Of a stretch of DNA of 64,000 bases, positions 7,958 through 17,192 are shown piece after piece. The DNA comes from JAGNRR01 sp965230665 (GTDB lineage Bacteria > Bacteroidota > Bacteroidia > Chitinophagales > Chitinophagaceae). The notes under the pieces are model-generated. The model did not search any database, was not told where the DNA came from, and saw nothing but the letters and a program-made list of their open reading frames with translations. Every line of letters begins with the position of its first letter. The first letter of the stretch is position 1. Location of the stretch: contig CBDDLM010000004.1 in assembly GCA_965230665.1 (NCBI GenBank), positions 930,001-994,000 of the forward strand, written 5' to 3'. Made by a program: the position numbers and the translations under genes.

Positions 7958-9643
7958 CTATAACGCAGCTTCCGCCAATTTTATTATCTCCTCCTCTTCT
8001 TTTTTTGCCAATGCAAGTATGTTATTGGCTTCATTTACATACTGATCAGCTAAGGCCTGGTCGTTTAAATCCTTACAGTTGATACGTACATTTAAGTTCG
8101 CTCCAAAGACTGCAGCACGAGCACATAATGCTCCAACAGCTGCATCGCTTAAACTATTTGGATTTCCTATTTCCACCATTTTTCTACAAAGCTCAAAGAC
8201 CTTAAAGCTTGCTTTTACAGTCTCTAAAGGCACTTCAATAGCATAAACAGTAGCTGCTTGAATTGCCTCTTTTCTGACGCTCTTTTCCTCTTCGGTTCCT
8301 TTTGGTAATCTTATGGCATCAATGATCTTATTAAAGGCGTTGGTATCTTCATCGACCAATTGAATCAATTCATTCTTAAGAGTCTGCCCTTTCTCCGCCC
8401 AATTCGAAAACTGCTCCCATTGATCATCCCAACCTCTTTTATGGCTGCTCAGGTTAGCAACCATGGTTCCCAATGCGGCACCTAAGCTACCGATATAAGC
8501 ACTTACGCTTCCACCACCTGGAGCCGGGCTTTCTCCTGCCGTCATATCGGCAAATTCGGTCAGTCTAAGGTCTACCAATCGATCAGATGCACCGTCATGC
8601 ATCACATATTCTATAATCTTTTTTTCTGGTTCAAAAGGGGTTAGCTCATCTAGTCCCATACTTTTAACAGCAATCTTTATTTTCTCAGCATCATCTATAC
8701 CCAAGCTTCTTTTTTGTTTTCTGAGAAAATAATCTCCTGCATCTAGCATGGCCTTTAGCGGTACAAGACCTACTAACTCGCTTCCTGTTACGCGCATCCC
8801 TCTTGCAGCTGCCCGTTCTACTGTTTTGTCAAACGCTACATGCATTGGCGTTACCTTAATATCATTCAAATTCATTGAAATTTGAGCAATACCATACTCT
8901 TCAATAAACCAACCAATGGCCTTTACTTTTTTTAGCAATCCAGGCTCCCTCATTGGATCTCCATGATCATCAAGAATGGGTTTGCCAGTAAGCGTGCCCC
9001 CTTCTCTCTTAATTCGACCATTTTCTCTTAGATCAAATGCTACACTATTCGCACGTCTTACAGAGGTTGTATTTAGATTTACATTATAAGCGACTAAGAA
9101 ATCTCGGGCAGATATGGCAGTGGCACCTGCCTTACTATTAAACTGAGCCGGTCCAAAATCAGGCAACCAATTAGGATCTGTTAGTTTTTTTTCTAGCCCC
9201 TCATACTCACCAGCTCGTACGGTTGCCAGATTTCTTCTCTCTATACTTTTCGCTGCATCCTCGTAGAAATAGCCTGGAATATTTAATTCTTTACCTACTC
9301 GTTCCCCTAATTTATGAGCCCATTCGGCAGTTTCCTCCATCGTAATGCCACTGATCGGGATCAAGGGGCAAACATCTGTAGCACCCATCCGGGGATGCTC
9401 TCCAGTATGTTCACTCATATCGATCAACTCGCTGGCCTTCTTAATCAGAAGAAATGCTGCATCAATCACGTTTTGAGGTTCACCCACAAATGTTATCACT
9501 GTTCTATTCGTAGCTTCTCCAGGATCTACGTCTAATAGTTTAACACCCGCAATAGTCTCAACTACACTGGTAACTTCTTTAATAATTTCTGGTCTTCGAC
9601 CCTCGCTAATATTGGGTACACATTCTATTATTTGCATGCTCAT
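7958..9643 (-). CDS. ftcD: bifunctional glutamate formimidoyltransferase / formimidoyl-THF cyclodeaminase
   Basis: A 561-residue fusion. The N-terminal ~330 residues are the formiminotransferase (IIECVPNISEGR at the start, TVITFVGEP, GATDVCPLIPI). The C-terminal ~200 residues are the cyclodeaminase four-helix domain (ESPAPGGGSVSAYIGS). It moves the formimino group from formiminoglutamate, the product of histidine degradation, onto tetrahydrofolate and releases ammonia to give methenyl-THF. The other histidine-degradation (hut) genes are not in the window. A TACTTTCG box on the minus strand (9669-9662) lies 18 bases upstream of the start. Confidence 0.96.
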   Translation of the reverse strand: MSMQIIECVPNISEGRRPEIIKEVTSVVETIAGVKLLDVDPGEATNRTVITFVGEPQNVIDAAFLLIKKASELIDMSEHTGEHPRMGATDVCPLIPISGITMEETAEWAHKLGERVGKELNIPGYFYEDAAKSIERRNLATVRAGEYEGLEKKLTDPNWLPDFGPAQFNSKAGATAISARDFLVAYNVNLNTTSVRRANSVAFDLRENGRIKREGGTLTGKPILDDHGDPMREPGLLKKVKAIGWFIEEYGIAQISMNLNDIKVTPMHVAFDKTVERAAARGMRVTGSELVGLVPLKAMLDAGDYFLRKQKRSLGIDDAEKIKIAVKSMGLDELTPFEPEKKIIEYVMHDGASDRLVDLRLTEFADMTAGESPAPGGGSVSAYIGSLGAALGTMVANLSSHKRGWDDQWEQFSNWAEKGQTLKNELIQLVDEDTNAFNKIIDAIRLPKGTEEEKSVRKEAIQAATVYAIEVPLETVKASFKVFELCRKMVEIGNPNSLSDAAVGALCARAAVFGANLNVRINCKDLNDQALADQYVNEANNILALAKKEEEEIIKLAEAAL

Positions 9644-9773
9644 TCTGTCTAATTAGTATTGCGAAAGTAAACCTCTTAGAGAAAAAAGGATATAAGAATG
9701 TAAAGAACACGTTATCAAAAACCAACATTAAATCTTTATTATCAAAAAAAGCTCTCTAAATAAAACATATGTC

Positions 9774-9879
9774 TATATTTGTGCCATAAGAGGTTTCGAA
9801 AGAAACTTTCTTTTTCATAGGTTGATTTGGTTAGGGATAGCAGTTCTTATCGTTCTCGATAAGAACTGTTCCCTTTTTT
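9774..9879 (+). ncRNA. candidate small RNA gene (promoter, two hairpins, terminator)
   Basis: In the gap between two minus-strand genes there is a perfect TAnnTTTG box, TATATTTG (9774-9781), so a start near 9786-9788 is expected. A hairpin with GTTTC/GAAAC stem and a GAAA tetraloop follows near 9791-9806. Then comes a perfect 12-bp stem, CAGTTCTTATCG (9841-9852) and CGATAAGAACTG (9857-9868), and a T-rich tail. The T tract is on the plus side only, so the hairpin cannot be the terminator of the minus-strand thioesterase gene. The product would be about 93 nt with no open reading frame. Its function is unknown and it rests on these sequence signals only. Confidence 0.5.
9841..9879 (+). terminator. 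plus-strand intrinsic terminator
   Basis: A perfect 12-bp stem with a TTCT loop is followed by TTCCCTTTTTT. It is oriented for plus-strand transcription although both flanking genes are on the minus strand. Confidence 0.8.
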
Positions 9880-9888
9880 AAGACTAGC

Positions 9889-10419
9889 CTACTCCTTTTC
9901 TTTTACCCGATCCATAAAAAGAGCTTTTAGCTCTCCAGCATCTTCAGGCTTCATTTTACCACCAAGAATTAAGCGAAGTTGACGACGACGTAATGCTCCA
10001 TCAAAATGCTTTTTCTCTTGATCAGACTGTGCAATTAATTCAGGTACTTTTCGAGCTCGTCCATTAGGATCTAATGCTACAAAAGTCATATAGGCTTCAT
10101 TAGATACGTATTTATACTGCGTAGGTACGTCTTCTCCATATACCTTTAAATATATCTCCATCGAGCTGTTAAAAGCTCTGGTTACCTGAGCTTCAATAGT
10201 AACAAGATTACCAAGTTTAATCGGATTTTGAAAGGATATATTGTCTGCACTCGCTGTAACCACAGGACAATTACAGTGCTTCATAGCTGCCATAGCCGCC
10301 GCTATATCCATCCAATGCATTAGCTTTCCTCCCATTAAATTACCCAATGTATTCGTATCATTGGGTAACACTAGTTGGGTCATGACCGTAAAAGATTCGG
10401 ACACTTTTTTATTACTCAT
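9889..10419 (-). CDS. hotdog-fold acyl-CoA thioesterase
   Basis: A 176-residue cytoplasmic thioesterase of the YciA/BACH type. It shows the pattern MTQLVLPNDTNTLGNLMGG, then the central helix with MDIAAAMAA, and strand residues ASADNISFQNPIKLG; the Asn/Asp pair near residues 20-25 matches the active-site region. It hydrolyses acyl-CoA to free acid and CoA, with chain-length preference not readable from sequence. A TAGCTTTG promoter box on the minus strand (10450-10443) lies 23 bases ahead of the start. Confidence 0.9.
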   Translation of the reverse strand: MSNKKVSESFTVMTQLVLPNDTNTLGNLMGGKLMHWMDIAAAMAAMKHCNCPVVTASADNISFQNPIKLGNLVTIEAQVTRAFNSSMEIYLKVYGEDVPTQYKYVSNEAYMTFVALDPNGRARKVPELIAQSDQEKKHFDGALRRRQLRLILGGKMKPEDAGELKALFMDRVKEKE

Positions 10420-10482
10420 AATTCACAATAATTTCTAAAGAGCAAAGCTAAAGCTAGAAAATGGCTTAATTTAGAAACATAA

Positions 10483-11469
10483 ATGAAACTTATCTTAAAC
10501 ATTTTACTTTGCATTCTTGTTGGTAATATATCACGAGCACAGCAATCATATTATGTTTTATTTGAGTACAATAAAGCCGTTGTTCCTGATACGGCTATGG
10601 CCTTTCTTATAAAAACGATTTATACAAACAATGTAAAACAGATTTACCTAGAAGGTCACTGCGATAGTATTGGTAGCCGTGGTTATAACTACGCTCTATC
10701 TGAAAGAAGAGTTCAAGCTGTTGAACAACTACTTGTTGATAATGGCTTTGATAGAAAAAAAATAGAAGGTAAAGTTGGGTTTGGTAAGGACAAACCGCTT
10801 GCGAAAAATAACTCTCCCGAAGCTCGTCAAAAGAATAGACGTGTGTTAGTTCGTTTTAGTTTAGGCCCTTCACTGGCCAAATCTAATATAGTAGTACGTA
10901 AACCCATTACAAAAAAACCAGAAAAAATCAAAGGCCTGACAACAGAAAAAGTAAGGCTAAAAGTAGTTAAAGATGATAATGCAAAAGAGGGCAGTTCATT
11001 CCTAAGAATGAGCACGGCCTCTAAATCCAAAAAAATTATCAAGCAACAAAAGCCTGCTAAACCTCCTAAGGAACTGAAAATAGAAAATTTTACTCCTAAT
11101 AGTACCATTGCATTGCCAAACTTACTTTTTCAAGGTGGTCGACATTTTTTGATTAAACAGTCTACCCCTTCACTTGATACATTGTTGCGTATATTAAAAG
11201 CTAAACCAGAAATTCGTATTGAAATTCAAGGGCATGTATGTTGTACCACCTATCATGCTGATGGCTACGACTGGGATACTCGGACCGATAATCTATCGGT
11301 TAACAGAGCCAAAGCAATAAAGGCATACCTCGTAAAAAGAGGTATTAGCTCAACTCGATTAAAAACAAAGGGGTTTGGTGGTAGTAAAAAGCTCTACCCA
11401 CAAGAAGAAGATGAATTTCAGCGACAACAAAATAGAAGAGTAGAAGTCATGGTATTACCTAGACAATGA
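10483..11469 (+). CDS. secreted protein with two OmpA-like peptidoglycan-binding domains
   Basis: A 328-residue exported protein (signal MKLILNILLCILVGNISRAQ). It carries two OmpA C-terminal domains joined by a Lys-rich linker of about 80 residues. Domain 1 (about 24-128) has LEGHCDSIGS...NYALSERR and ends NRRVLVRF. Domain 2 (about 207-325) has IQGHVCC and LSVNRAKAIKAYL and ends NRRVEVMV. Each domain keeps the Asp/Arg-type residues used to hold diaminopimelate. There is no beta-barrel, so it would be a periplasmic or surface protein bridging cell wall strands. Divergent from the thioesterase gene. Confidence 0.88.
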   Translation: MKLILNILLCILVGNISRAQQSYYVLFEYNKAVVPDTAMAFLIKTIYTNNVKQIYLEGHCDSIGSRGYNYALSERRVQAVEQLLVDNGFDRKKIEGKVGFGKDKPLAKNNSPEARQKNRRVLVRFSLGPSLAKSNIVVRKPITKKPEKIKGLTTEKVRLKVVKDDNAKEGSSFLRMSTASKSKKIIKQQKPAKPPKELKIENFTPNSTIALPNLLFQGGRHFLIKQSTPSLDTLLRILKAKPEIRIEIQGHVCCTTYHADGYDWDTRTDNLSVNRAKAIKAYLVKRGISSTRLKTKGFGGSKKLYPQEEDEFQRQQNRRVEVMVLPRQ

Positions 11470-11471
11470 AA

Positions 11472-12731
11472 CTATTCATAAGTCATAATTCCATTCTCAT
11501 AACTTAACATATACAGATACTTGTTCTCATAGTATTTGAATTTACTATCCTTCTTAACTGGCATGATTTTGTAAGGTGTTAGAAAACTATAACGGTTGTC
11601 CGTAATATGTTCATTGAACGGTACACCATATCGATTCATCATGTGGGCAAAAAAGTAAATGCTTTCAAACCCTTTGTAGACCAAATCTGTAGGTGAGCCA
11701 CCCATTTTTTGAGCGTACATTTTAAGAATATACTTAGTTGCTGGAGAAAGATTTTCTTTAACAAAAGCGGTTGTAAAGTATATTTTCATATTTGGAAAAG
11801 CTTCGCGCTTTCTTAACGTCGTTATCATTTCCATAGTAGGCATACCGAATATTTTCAACCTCGTCTTCTCGGCGAATGGAACTAATGACTTCAGCACTTT
11901 GTAGGATGTTCTAGGGCTCAAAGTACCTAGAACAATCGTTGTATGATAGTTCGTATCAATTAAAGAAGCTAGTAATGAAGAATCAATTTCTGATCCAGCT
12001 AATCGGACTTTATGAAACCTTCCTGGAAGGGGATAAAACTTATCATCTTCAAAGTAGGATAATGCATTAATTTCCGACTTTTTCGAACCATGAAGATAGA
12101 TCACATTATCCTCTGGATATTTTTTAGATATAACCCTATGTAAATCTCTTATATGAGTTCTTAACGTAGGCTGTAGGATGGTAAAGAAAGGGTTAAAGTC
12201 TTGCTTGGCCGCTGAAGGTGAAACTGCACTAACAAAATTGATCTCTTTTTGCTTTGAATAATCAGCCAAGGCTTTTAGATCTTTGATGCTTGCATTTCCA
12301 ATGATGAGGTCCATTGAATCCAAACGATCAGAAGCAATCACGTTCTTAATATTCATATATTTCGAACGGCTATCGAATACATGGATATCGAAATGATATC
12401 CTTTTCTTCTTAATGTATCTGCTGCAATTTCAACCCCTTGATAAAAATCAATCCCAGGTTTCATAAACTTTGGAATACGCGTCAAATTTTGGTTTAAATC
12501 AATAGAATCTAAAAACATAGGTGTAAATACAGCGATGTTATACTTAGCCTTACGACGTGAAACGGGATAACGATAATATGTATTCCAATCCGATCTTGGT
12601 ACATTCTTTCTTGTCTTGACGAAGTTGGTATTTCTGTCTGTACTTTTTCCTTCTACAGGCAACACAACTTCTTGTGCATTCAAAACAACAGTTGTCAACA
12701 TGAATAGACACAGGATATAAATACTTTTCAT
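11472..12731 (-). CDS. periplasmic-binding-protein-like (type 1) secreted protein
   Basis: A 419-residue exported protein (signal MKSIYILCLFMLTTVVLNAQ). From about residue 65 onward it resembles the two-lobed type 1 periplasmic binding fold: KYNIAVFTPMFLD, GVEIAADTLRRKG, LIIGNASIKDLKALADY, AVSPSA and TYKVLK-like SYKVLKSLVPFAE. No transporter genes adjoin it, so it may be a sensor or a structural relative. In this phylum the fold often occurs fused to LysM domains, which are absent here. A TATTTTTG box on the minus strand lies about 14 bases upstream of the start. Function unknown. Confidence 0.65.
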   Translation of the reverse strand: MKSIYILCLFMLTTVVLNAQEVVLPVEGKSTDRNTNFVKTRKNVPRSDWNTYYRYPVSRRKAKYNIAVFTPMFLDSIDLNQNLTRIPKFMKPGIDFYQGVEIAADTLRRKGYHFDIHVFDSRSKYMNIKNVIASDRLDSMDLIIGNASIKDLKALADYSKQKEINFVSAVSPSAAKQDFNPFFTILQPTLRTHIRDLHRVISKKYPEDNVIYLHGSKKSEINALSYFEDDKFYPLPGRFHKVRLAGSEIDSSLLASLIDTNYHTTIVLGTLSPRTSYKVLKSLVPFAEKTRLKIFGMPTMEMITTLRKREAFPNMKIYFTTAFVKENLSPATKYILKMYAQKMGGSPTDLVYKGFESIYFFAHMMNRYGVPFNEHITDNRYSFLTPYKIMPVKKDSKFKYYENKYLYMLSYENGIMTYE

Positions 12732-12822
12732 AATACTAAGTCACAAAAATATAGATATTCTCTATTGACAAACAATAAACGAAGCTTTTATCTTAATATT
12801 AATAAAATAAAGAGCTTAAGTA

Positions 12823-12830
12823 TACCTTTG
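12823..12830 (+). promoter_or_regulatory. promoter -7 box, leaderless type
   Basis: TACCTTTG ends 4 bases before the ATG at 12835. By the rnpB calibration, transcription would begin on or next to the start codon. Confidence 0.65.
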
Positions 12831-12834
12831 ATGT

Positions 12835-14076
12835 ATGCGTTTTTCGGATATATTTAGTCTTACCAGACAGTCCATTAAAGGAAATCGACTCCGATCCAAT
12901 CTTACTATTGCCATTATAACAATAGGGATTTTTGCGCTGATTAGTATCATTACTATCATTCAAATATTAGAACACAGTATTGTAACCAGTTTTAGTTCAA
13001 TGGGCACGAATACCTTTACGATAAAATCGCAAGGTTTGCGAGGGTCTGGTAGGCAACAAGGAAGACGGAAACAGTCAAAGCGTAACCCAAGAATTACCTA
13101 TTTGCAGGCATCACTTTTTAAAAAACAATATGACTACCCTTCTCAAGTAGGAATTAGCGTGTTAGCTAGTAGTAATGCAACCATTAAATCAAAGAAAAAA
13201 ACATCTAATCCTAATGTAAAAGTGCTGGCAGTTGATGAACAATATCTACCTATGTCAGGCGTAGTTCTTGAAGCAGGAAGAAACTTCACAACAACAGACG
13301 CTCGGCGTAATGAAAACATTTGCTTTATAGGAAACAAAATTGCTAAAAATCATTTTGGGGGTGTTCGCAAAGCCCTTGATGAGAAATTATATGTCGGGAA
13401 TAGACCCTATCGAATTATAGGAATACTTGAAGAAACAGGTTCGACCTTCGTAGATCGGACAGATAATCAGGTGTTTATTACCTTAAATAGTGCTCGTCAA
13501 CGATTCCCACTTAATGACAAATCATACGTACTTAGTGTTAAAGTAAAAGATATAAAGTATATGCAACTCGCGCAAGATGCTGCAATTGGTCAAATGCGTA
13601 GCTTGAAGAAATTGAAAGTAAATGAAGACGAAAACTTCTCCATTATGAGCAGTGATGGTATGGCTAATATGCTTTTAGACAATATTCGTTTTGTGACGTT
13701 GACAGCAGGGGCCATTGGTTTTATTACCTTACTTGGAGCTGCCATAGGGCTTATGAATATTATGTTGGTCGCTGTAGCCGAAAGAACTAGAGAAATAGGT
13801 GTTTCAAAAGCAATTGGCGCTGATAACAAAACGATCAGAAGGCAATTCCTTACCGAGGCTATTTACATCAGTTTAAAGGGCGGTATTCTAGGTATCATAA
13901 CAGGAATTCTCTCTGGTAATTTGTTTTCCTTTTTCTTCGATAGCCCGTTTATAGTTCCTTGGAAATGGGGTCTTTTGGGTTTAGCCACTTGCTTTGCAGT
14001 TGGTCTACTCTCTGGTATTTATCCTGCAATTAAGGCTTCCAGACTCAATCCAATTAACGCACTTCGATACGAGTAA
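12835..14076 (+). CDS. ABC transporter permease, MacB/FtsX type
   Basis: A 413-residue inner-membrane protein. It has an N-terminal membrane helix (about 22-45), a long periplasmic MacB-like core domain (about 50-275) and three C-terminal helices of the FtsX family, with the conserved coupling segment ERTREIGVSKAIGA and the ending SRLNPINALRYE. Such permeases pair with an ATPase to move lipoproteins, peptides or drugs mechanically rather than by transport through the membrane. No ATPase gene is adjacent, so the partner must be elsewhere. Confidence 0.93.
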   Translation: MRFSDIFSLTRQSIKGNRLRSNLTIAIITIGIFALISIITIIQILEHSIVTSFSSMGTNTFTIKSQGLRGSGRQQGRRKQSKRNPRITYLQASLFKKQYDYPSQVGISVLASSNATIKSKKKTSNPNVKVLAVDEQYLPMSGVVLEAGRNFTTTDARRNENICFIGNKIAKNHFGGVRKALDEKLYVGNRPYRIIGILEETGSTFVDRTDNQVFITLNSARQRFPLNDKSYVLSVKVKDIKYMQLAQDAAIGQMRSLKKLKVNEDENFSIMSSDGMANMLLDNIRFVTLTAGAIGFITLLGAAIGLMNIMLVAVAERTREIGVSKAIGADNKTIRRQFLTEAIYISLKGGILGIITGILSGNLFSFFFDSPFIVPWKWGLLGLATCFAVGLLSGIYPAIKASRLNPINALRYE

Positions 14077-14154
14077 AGCGGAGATTAGCATCTCAATTAC
14101 AACTTAAGCCATCTACTTTATTTATTTTTTACGATACTTGTAAAAAATTACATA

Positions 14155-14976
14155 ATGAATATTGAAAAATTAACACAACAAATAACTGATATGGCGATTA
14201 ATTATGCGCCTAAGGTACTTCTAGCTGTTGTCACCCTAGTAATCGGTAACTGGATTATTAAAAGAGTACTCAAGTGGGCTATTCCTCAATTAGAAAAAAG
14301 TACTAAAGATGAGACCTTAGCAAAGTTTCTTTCTTCTATTCTAGGAGCACTACTTAAGATAATGCTTCTCCTTTCTGTGGCATCTATGTTCGGTGTAGAT
14401 ACAACTTCCTTCATCGCAATATTTGGAGCGCTCATGGTTGGTATTGGTATGGCATTAAATGGTAGCTTAGGGCATGTTGCAAGTGGAGTTATGCTTATGA
14501 TTTTCAAACCGTTTAAAGTAGGAGATCTTGTTAAAATAGGTGGTGGTCAAACGGTAGGAACTGTTGAAGCGATCAATGCATTTAACACGACTCTTGCCAC
14601 TCTTGATAACAAACGAATCATTATTGCCAATTCTAATGTTACGGGTAATGATATTACGAATATCTCTGGTCAAGATTTCGTAGGTGTAGAACTCACCTAC
14701 GGTATTGCATACAGTGCCGATATTGATAAGGCAAAGAGCATTATCAAAAAAGTGGGTGATACGTGTCCTTATGTATTAAATGAACCAGAACAAGCCGTTG
14801 TTGTAGCTAACCTTGGAGATAGTTCTGTAGATATTGCCACCCGTCCTTTCTGTAAAAGTGAGGATTATTGGGATACAATGTTCTATATGCAAGAAAATGT
14901 AAAGAAGGCCTTTGATCGTGAGGGCATCAACATTCCATTCCCAAATATGGAAGTTCATATGGTCGGAAACAATTAG
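14155..14976 (+). CDS. mscS: small-conductance mechanosensitive channel (MscS family)
   Basis: A 273-residue MscS-type channel. Three hydrophobic helices occupy about residues 15-105. The pore helix TM3 carries the Gly/Ala-rich GALMVGIGMALNGSLGHVASG, written here as its central part. The beta domain VGDLVKIGGGQTVGTVEAIN follows, then the C-terminal cage. It opens under membrane tension to release solutes after hypo-osmotic shock. Length is close to the E. coli protein. A strong terminator follows at once, so the gene ends its transcript. Confidence 0.95.
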   Translation: MNIEKLTQQITDMAINYAPKVLLAVVTLVIGNWIIKRVLKWAIPQLEKSTKDETLAKFLSSILGALLKIMLLLSVASMFGVDTTSFIAIFGALMVGIGMALNGSLGHVASGVMLMIFKPFKVGDLVKIGGGQTVGTVEAINAFNTTLATLDNKRIIIANSNVTGNDITNISGQDFVGVELTYGIAYSADIDKAKSIIKKVGDTCPYVLNEPEQAVVVANLGDSSVDIATRPFCKSEDYWDTMFYMQENVKKAFDREGINIPFPNMEVHMVGNN

Positions 14977-14995
14977 GACCAACCTTCTTTTGTTC

Positions 14996-15025
14996 AAAAC
15001 GTCCCGAAAATTCGGGACGTTTTTT
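14996..15025 (+). terminator. intrinsic terminator after mscS
   Basis: The stem AAAACGTCCCGAA / TTCGGGACGTTTT closes almost without a loop and runs into T residues at 15020-15025. Confidence 0.9.
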
Positions 15026-15074
15026 AATTATAAATACGTGGAGATCATTCCTGAACCTTTATCTTTACGCACTT

Positions 15075-16367
15075 ATGCGATATTTACCTTTGAACACTAA
15101 ATTGTTTTCGACTAATCGTAGTCGTTTCATTAAAAAAATGAAAAAAAATAGCCTAGCTATTTTCCAAGCCCATCCTGCTATTCCGGAAAATGGAGATGCT
15201 CAAACTTATCACAAACCAAATAGTGATGTAGTTTGGTTAAGTGGAATTGTTCAAGAGAAAACAATGGTTATTCTGTATCCAGATAATCTTGACAAATCAT
15301 TTCGAGAGGTATTGGTTATTCTTCGTCCAAACGAACATCTAGAAAAATGGGAAGGACACAAATTAACGAAGGAAGAAGCCACTGGTATATCGGGTATTAA
15401 AACTGTCATTTTTTTAGATCAATTAGACGCAATGCTTCAATCTTGGATGCATCACTGTGAGCATGTTTATCTAGATACCAATGAGAACGATAGACTATCG
15501 GGTGAAGTGGTAAGATTGGATCTTTTGTTCGTAAAAAAAATACAAGCACGATATCCATTGCATAATTATGAACGAGCTGCACTCATCACAAAAGAGCTCC
15601 GCGCTATTAAAACGAAATACGAAGTTGAGGTTATGCAACAAGCTGTAGATATCACACACAAAGCTTTCCTACGTGTTTGTAAATTTTTGAAACCTGGTAT
15701 TTGGGAGTACGAAATAGAAGCTGAAATTACGCATGAGTTTATGCGTAACAGGGCAACCCGACATGCTTATGGTTGTATTCTAGCAAGTGGAGATAGAGCT
15801 CGTTATCTTCATTATGTAGATAACAATCAGGAGTGTAAAGCAGGTGAGTTAATCCTTATGGACTTTGGTGCAGAATATGGAAATTACTGCTCTGATTTGT
15901 CTAGAACAATTCCTGTAAATGGCAAGTTCACAAAACGGCAAAAAGAAGTTTATGATGCATGCCTTGCCGTACATAAGTATGCTAATAAGGTAATGAGACC
16001 AGGTAAAACCTGGTTGGAGGTGACCGCATTAGCCGAAAAAGAGATGGAAAAACAATTGCTCAAGATTGGTTTGATCACTAAATCTGATATTAAAAATCAA
16101 GATCCTGGGAACCCAGCCTTTAAAAAATATTTTTATCATGGTCTTGGACATCATATTGGCTTAGATGTACACGATATAGGTACCCGTAACGAAAAAATTA
16201 AAGAAGGTATGGTGTTTACTATTGAACCGGGTATCTATATAGAAGAAGAGCAAATGGGTATTCGAATCGAGAATGACTATGTTGTGGGAAAAACAAAAAA
16301 TAGAGATTTATTTAAAGGTATTCCTATAACCACGGCAGAGATCGAGAAAGTAATGAATTCCAAATAA
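15075..16367 (+). CDS. pepP: Xaa-Pro aminopeptidase (aminopeptidase P, M24B)
   Basis: A 430-residue metallopeptidase that removes an N-terminal residue in front of proline. The N-terminal AMPP domain (about 1-165) begins MRYLPLNTKLF, the usual start of Bacteroidota homologues, which supports this ATG. The pita-bread catalytic domain carries the two-metal ligands: LMDFGAEY and SDLSRTIP (two Asp), GLGHHIGLDVHD (His), TIEPGIYIE (Glu) and GIRIEND (Glu). A TATCTTTA near-match to the promoter box lies just before the start. Cytoplasmic; probably followed in the same transcript by pssA, 24 bases on. Confidence 0.95.
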   Translation: MRYLPLNTKLFSTNRSRFIKKMKKNSLAIFQAHPAIPENGDAQTYHKPNSDVVWLSGIVQEKTMVILYPDNLDKSFREVLVILRPNEHLEKWEGHKLTKEEATGISGIKTVIFLDQLDAMLQSWMHHCEHVYLDTNENDRLSGEVVRLDLLFVKKIQARYPLHNYERAALITKELRAIKTKYEVEVMQQAVDITHKAFLRVCKFLKPGIWEYEIEAEITHEFMRNRATRHAYGCILASGDRARYLHYVDNNQECKAGELILMDFGAEYGNYCSDLSRTIPVNGKFTKRQKEVYDACLAVHKYANKVMRPGKTWLEVTALAEKEMEKQLLKIGLITKSDIKNQDPGNPAFKKYFYHGLGHHIGLDVHDIGTRNEKIKEGMVFTIEPGIYIEEEQMGIRIENDYVVGKTKNRDLFKGIPITTAEIEKVMNSK

Positions 16368-16390
16368 TACAACTTTAGTAATATCATCTA

Positions 16391-17161
16391 ATGAAACACT
16401 TACCGAATATGCTTACTCTGGCCAACCTCTTTTGTGGTTGTATTGCTATTGTATTTGCTTTGCATTGGCAACCTTTCTTAAGAGAACTGAATGGCCAAGA
16501 TTTCTGGATTCCTGGAACCAGTCAAATTTATTTTTCTGGCCTATTCATCTTTCTAGCGGCAGTTTTTGATTTATTGGATGGTGCTGCCGCTCGCTGGTTA
16601 AATGAATATTCTCCCATAGGTAAGGATTTAGATAGTTTAGCAGATCTTGTAAGTTTTGGTGTTGCACCAAGTATGATTCTTATGAAACTATTGTGGGTAG
16701 CTTCTATGGAACAACCCGATGCAGTTGATGTTTCCATGTGGGGCATGAGCCCTGCTTTTCTACTGGCTTGTTTCGCAGCACTCAGACTAGCTAAGTTTAA
16801 TAATGCGGAACCAACAACAGTATATTTTATTGGTGTACCGACACCTGCTGTAGGTTTGATGGTGGCTTCCTTTCCTTTAATTTACTTCTTTAACCCTTAT
16901 GAAAGTGCCTCCCTTTTAACTAATACTTGGGTTCTTTATATCATCATAGCATTATTATGCTGGCTAATGAATGCAAAATTTAAATTCTTTACACTAAAAG
17001 GTTTAATGAAGGGGTCGATTAAAGAAAATATACTTCCTCTTGTTTGGGTATTTCTCAGTATTGTTTCTGTGGTGGTTTTTCGTTCCTTAGGTGTACCAAT
17101 AGCCTTTTTACTCTACGTACTTTTCTCATTTGTCATGCAAAAAAAACTAGTACAACCTTAA
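16391..17161 (+). CDS. pssA: CDP-diacylglycerol--serine O-phosphatidyltransferase
   Basis: A 256-residue multi-helix membrane enzyme that makes phosphatidylserine from CDP-diacylglycerol and serine. The CDP-alcohol phosphotransferase motif D-G-x2-A-R-x8-G-x3-D-x3-D is complete, from LLDGAAARWLNEYSPIGKDL into DSLAD (about residues 58-82). About eight hydrophobic segments follow. It belongs with plsY (17193), cdsA (19891) and psd (20815), which supply its substrate and consume its product within 5 kb. Confidence 0.94.
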   Translation: MKHLPNMLTLANLFCGCIAIVFALHWQPFLRELNGQDFWIPGTSQIYFSGLFIFLAAVFDLLDGAAARWLNEYSPIGKDLDSLADLVSFGVAPSMILMKLLWVASMEQPDAVDVSMWGMSPAFLLACFAALRLAKFNNAEPTTVYFIGVPTPAVGLMVASFPLIYFFNPYESASLLTNTWVLYIIIALLCWLMNAKFKFFTLKGLMKGSIKENILPLVWVFLSIVSVVVFRSLGVPIAFLLYVLFSFVMQKKLVQP

Positions 17162-17192
17162 AAGAGATCCCATCTAATCTACCTCCTTTTTA

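Noticed and set aside
9841..9879. Terminator of the minus-strand thioesterase gene
   Set aside because: The T-rich tail is on the plus side only; on the minus strand the stem is followed by CTATCCCTAA, which is not T-rich.
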